Source: Alistipes sp.
GTDB taxonomy: Bacteria; Bacteroidota; Bacteroidia; Bacteroidales; Rikenellaceae
Length of the DNA stretch: 64,000 bases
Direction of reading: 5' to 3'
NCBI GenBank assembly: GCA_017379015.1
Contig: JAFNXN010000009.1
Span: 1-64,000 of the forward strand
The notes under the pieces are model-generated. The model had not been told where the DNA came from. It worked only from the letters and a program-made list of their open reading frames with translations, and ran no database searches. Positions 62,120-64,000 of this stretch are shown piece by piece; the first letter of the stretch is position 1, and every line of letters starts with the position of its first letter. Position numbers and translations under genes: made by a program.

Positions 62120-62856
62120 TGGAGTACTACAAAACTACAGACAACAGGTCAAAGATCTATGCTGGCGTGACAACATTTGTTGTCATGGCACTTATGGTCG
62201 TTGGCGTAAGCTTCATCAATATTGTTGTGGTGCCCACACACGAGGATCTTCACGACATTGAGATTGAGTATCTCGACGAGGTTGCCGAGGAGGTAAGGGA
62301 GCTACCTGAGCCTCAGCCACAGCCAGAGCCTACGCCGCCACCCCCAGTGCAGAGTGTCGATCGCAATCTTGTTGCATACGAGGAGCCTGCCCCAGCAGAT
62401 ACTCGCGCAGAGACCTCGGGTGATGAGCCGAAGACTCAAACCGTAAACCCTAATGCGCTGTTCAAGCCTACCGCCGGCACAACTCCCGACAACGAGGTTG
62501 CGCATGGCAATCGTCTTGCACCTCAGGGCGAAGCGGAGCAGCACAAGGGCGAGGGCACAGGAAACAACGTAACAGGCAACGTTGACTTTGACGGAGGTCT
62601 TACCCGCAAGGATGTGCTACCTGGATACCCTGAACCAACTGGTAACAATGAAGTGGGTAAGGTTGCTGTCAAGATCGAGGTGGACTACCTGGGTCGGGTT
62701 ACTCGTGCAGTTATCCAGCAGAAGGGTACAACGACATCAAACAGTACCCTCAGAAAAAACGCATTGGATGCAGCACGCAATACCCGATTTAAGGCAGACT
62801 CTACGAGCATGCGTCCTCGTACTGGCATCCTAACATACACCTATAAAGTGAGATAA
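62119..62856 (+). CDS. energy-transducing TonB/TolA-like protein
   Basis: A 245-residue bitopic protein: N-terminal helix (about 15-38), a Pro/Glu-rich spacer (about 62-78, PEPQPQPEPTPPPP) that spans the periplasm, and a C-terminal TonB-type domain (about 165-245, EVDYLGRVTRAVIQQKG...ALDAARNTRFKAD). It probably contacts outer-membrane receptors or the Pal system. Whether it works as TonB or TolA is not decidable here; the company of TamB and the OM-assembly genes fits either. Confidence 0.87.
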   Translation: MEYYKTTDNRSKIYAGVTTFVVMALMVVGVSFINIVVVPTHEDLHDIEIEYLDEVAEEVRELPEPQPQPEPTPPPPVQSVDRNLVAYEEPAPADTRAETSGDEPKTQTVNPNALFKPTAGTTPDNEVAHGNRLAPQGEAEQHKGEGTGNNVTGNVDFDGGLTRKDVLPGYPEPTGNNEVGKVAVKIEVDYLGRVTRAVIQQKGTTTSNSTLRKNALDAARNTRFKADSTSMRPRTGILTYTYKVR

Positions 62857-62857
62857 C

Positions 62858-63253
62858 ATGTGGTATTTACTTAGGAGGATTACCCTCGTGGGAGTGGCAA
62901 TGCTAACCATTGCGACACTTAGTGCCTCAGCGCCCGAGGGCGCAGAGATAGAGCTATCTACGGCGATTATCGACCTAGGGACAATATCGCAGGAGGATGG
63001 CAAGCAGATGGTGCGCCTCAGCTATACCAACACGGGCGACCTTCCGTTGGTAGTCACCGAGGTGCGCACAAGCTGCTCATGCACCACCGTAGACTATGAG
63101 CGAAAGAAGATACTCCCCACGGAGCGTGGCACCATCACCATCACGATGAACCCAGCAAAGGCTCCTAAGGGGCAATACCTTCGTGTAATGCAGATTTTTT
63201 CGACAGCCAAGAGTGGCACCAAGCGCGTAACAATCAAGGCTGTCATAGAGTAA
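62858..63253 (+). CDS. DUF1573 domain protein
   Basis: A 131-residue secreted protein (signal peptide about 1-24) with a DUF1573 Ig-like fold; the family-defining TEVRTSCSCTTVDYERKKILP has the CxC pair. Widespread in Bacteroidota, function unknown. It begins 1 nt after the TonB-like stop. Confidence 0.88.
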   Translation: MWYLLRRITLVGVAMLTIATLSASAPEGAEIELSTAIIDLGTISQEDGKQMVRLSYTNTGDLPLVVTEVRTSCSCTTVDYERKKILPTERGTITITMNPAKAPKGQYLRVMQIFSTAKSGTKRVTIKAVIE

Positions 63254-63264
63254 TAAGGAAGATT

Positions 63265-63927
63265 ATGGAGATTAAACGTATAGTTTTCAACCCACTGCGC
63301 GAGAACACCTATCTTGTGTGGGACGAAAGCAAGGAGTGCATCATCATCGATGCAGGAAATATGGCTGCAAGCGAAAACGCCATTCTATCGGATATGATCC
63401 GCGCACGCGATCTTAAGCCTGTGATGGCGGTAAACACCCACGGTCACTTCGACCATACAGGGGGTGTTGAGTATATTTGTCGTGAGCATGGTGCTAAGTT
63501 TGCCTGCTCGTCGAAGGACGACTTTCTAATGTCGCGCGAGCCAAGCATGATGTATGGTCTTAAGTGCAACCCTGTGCCAGCGATTGATATTGACCTTGAT
63601 GCGTGCGACGAGCTCACCTTTGGCAATACCACGCTACGTGTTATCAAGACCCCAGGACACACCCCAGGTCATGTTGCGCTATATCACGAAGCGAGCAAGT
63701 CGCTCTTCACTGGCGACACGCTCTTCCGCGAGAGCATAGGTCGCACAGACCTTCCTGGTGGCGACTACTCATGGATCATGAAGTCTATTCTCGAGGAGCT
63801 TGTGCCACTGGGTGACGACGTATCGATCTACCCTGGTCACGAGCATGAGTCGACGATAGGCCACGAGGTGCTCTACAATCCATTTATCGTCGAGGTGATC
63901 AACAACGAGATTAACTACAAAGGCTAA
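63265..63927 (+). CDS. MBL-fold metallohydrolase (glyoxalase II-like)
   Basis: A 220-residue cytoplasmic hydrolase with the HxHxDH motif NTHGHFDHTGG and GHTPGHVALYHE, SLFTGDTLF and YPGHEHES, so both zinc sites are complete. The closest family members are glyoxalase II-like hydrolases; the substrate is unknown. It is 11 nt after DUF1573 and 3 nt before trmD. Confidence 0.9.
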   Translation: MEIKRIVFNPLRENTYLVWDESKECIIIDAGNMAASENAILSDMIRARDLKPVMAVNTHGHFDHTGGVEYICREHGAKFACSSKDDFLMSREPSMMYGLKCNPVPAIDIDLDACDELTFGNTTLRVIKTPGHTPGHVALYHEASKSLFTGDTLFRESIGRTDLPGGDYSWIMKSILEELVPLGDDVSIYPGHEHESTIGHEVLYNPFIVEVINNEINYKG

Positions 63928-63930
63928 GCG

Positions 63931-64000
63931 ATGCGCATAGATATTATCACAGTGGTCCCAGAGCTGCTGGCATCACCTCTCAACGAATCTATACTTAAGC
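63931..64000 (+). CDS. trmD: tRNA (guanine-N1)-methyltransferase, N-terminal part
   Basis: The first 23 codons read MRIDIITVVPELLASPLNESI, the TrmD N-terminus (TrmD makes m1G37). The gene runs off the window edge, so it is partial. Start ATG 63931 is 3 nt after the previous stop. Confidence 0.85.
   Translation, partial: MRIDIITVVPELLASPLNESILK

Overview
The window looks like chromosomal DNA of a Bacteroidales bacterium, plausibly Rikenellaceae/Alistipes (inference, not proven). Reasons: promoters of the Bacteroidota type (TAnnTTTG near -7, TTG near -33), almost no Shine-Dalgarno sequences, many lipoproteins with the Bacteroidota lipobox, a BACON-like domain, DUF4296, a PorT-type barrel, TamB with two OmpH proteins, and menaquinone synthesis by the futalosine route together with a B12-dependent ribonucleotide reductase. 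I see no phage, insertion sequence, CRISPR array or rRNA.

Layout. 1-382: a 9-bp tandem array and two palindromic stem-loop elements abutting the 3' end of nrdJ. 383-4054: nrdJ and an apparently autoregulated Fic protein. 4156-4887: a strong promoter, a 6S-like structured RNA and a small orphan lipoprotein. 4957-9657 (minus): an envelope operon of a cation antiporter, an SGNH/MBOAT O-acyltransferase pair and a PAP2 phosphatase. 9821-17699 (minus): menaquinone (mqnB, mqnD), one-carbon (fhs), aminopeptidase P, L,D-transpeptidase, U32 protease-like protein and polyprenyl synthase. 17784-32956 (plus): ROK kinase, BACON/transglutaminase lipoprotein, flippase, holB, folK, envelope lipoproteins, a barrel, rbfA, a LolE-like permease, a DUF4296 lipoprotein, an amidohydrolase that may be the aminofutalosine deaminase, and a VWA plus degenerate-kinase/WG pair. 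33034-38597 (minus): uppS-bamA-ompH-ompH and nadK. 38597-41886 (plus): pdxJ, cca, metallophosphoesterase. 42033-42106: tRNA-Cys. 42274-43208: SH3 lipoprotein and a repeat-rich spacer. 43234-55877 (minus): degP, divIC, queE, hpt, the complete [FeFe]-hydrogenase set hydA-hydE-hydG-hydF, a GH3 glycosidase, a YhcC-type radical SAM protein and tsaD. 56052-64000 (plus): tamB, exbB, exbD, a TonB/TolA-like protein, DUF1573, an MBL hydrolase and the start of trmD.

Together the genes describe an anaerobic, H2-metabolising gut-type fermenter with heavy investment in outer-membrane assembly (BamA, OmpH, TamB, TolQR-like, DegP, LolE-like). The most interesting unexplained items are the palindromic elements with compensatory stem changes, the 6S-like RNA, the Fic operator, the VWA/pseudokinase-WG pair, the transglutaminase islet with its structured leader, and the repeat-rich spacer downstream of degP. 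Start codons were moved downstream from TTG or GTG to a nearby ATG where that gave a more credible N-terminus; each such case is stated.
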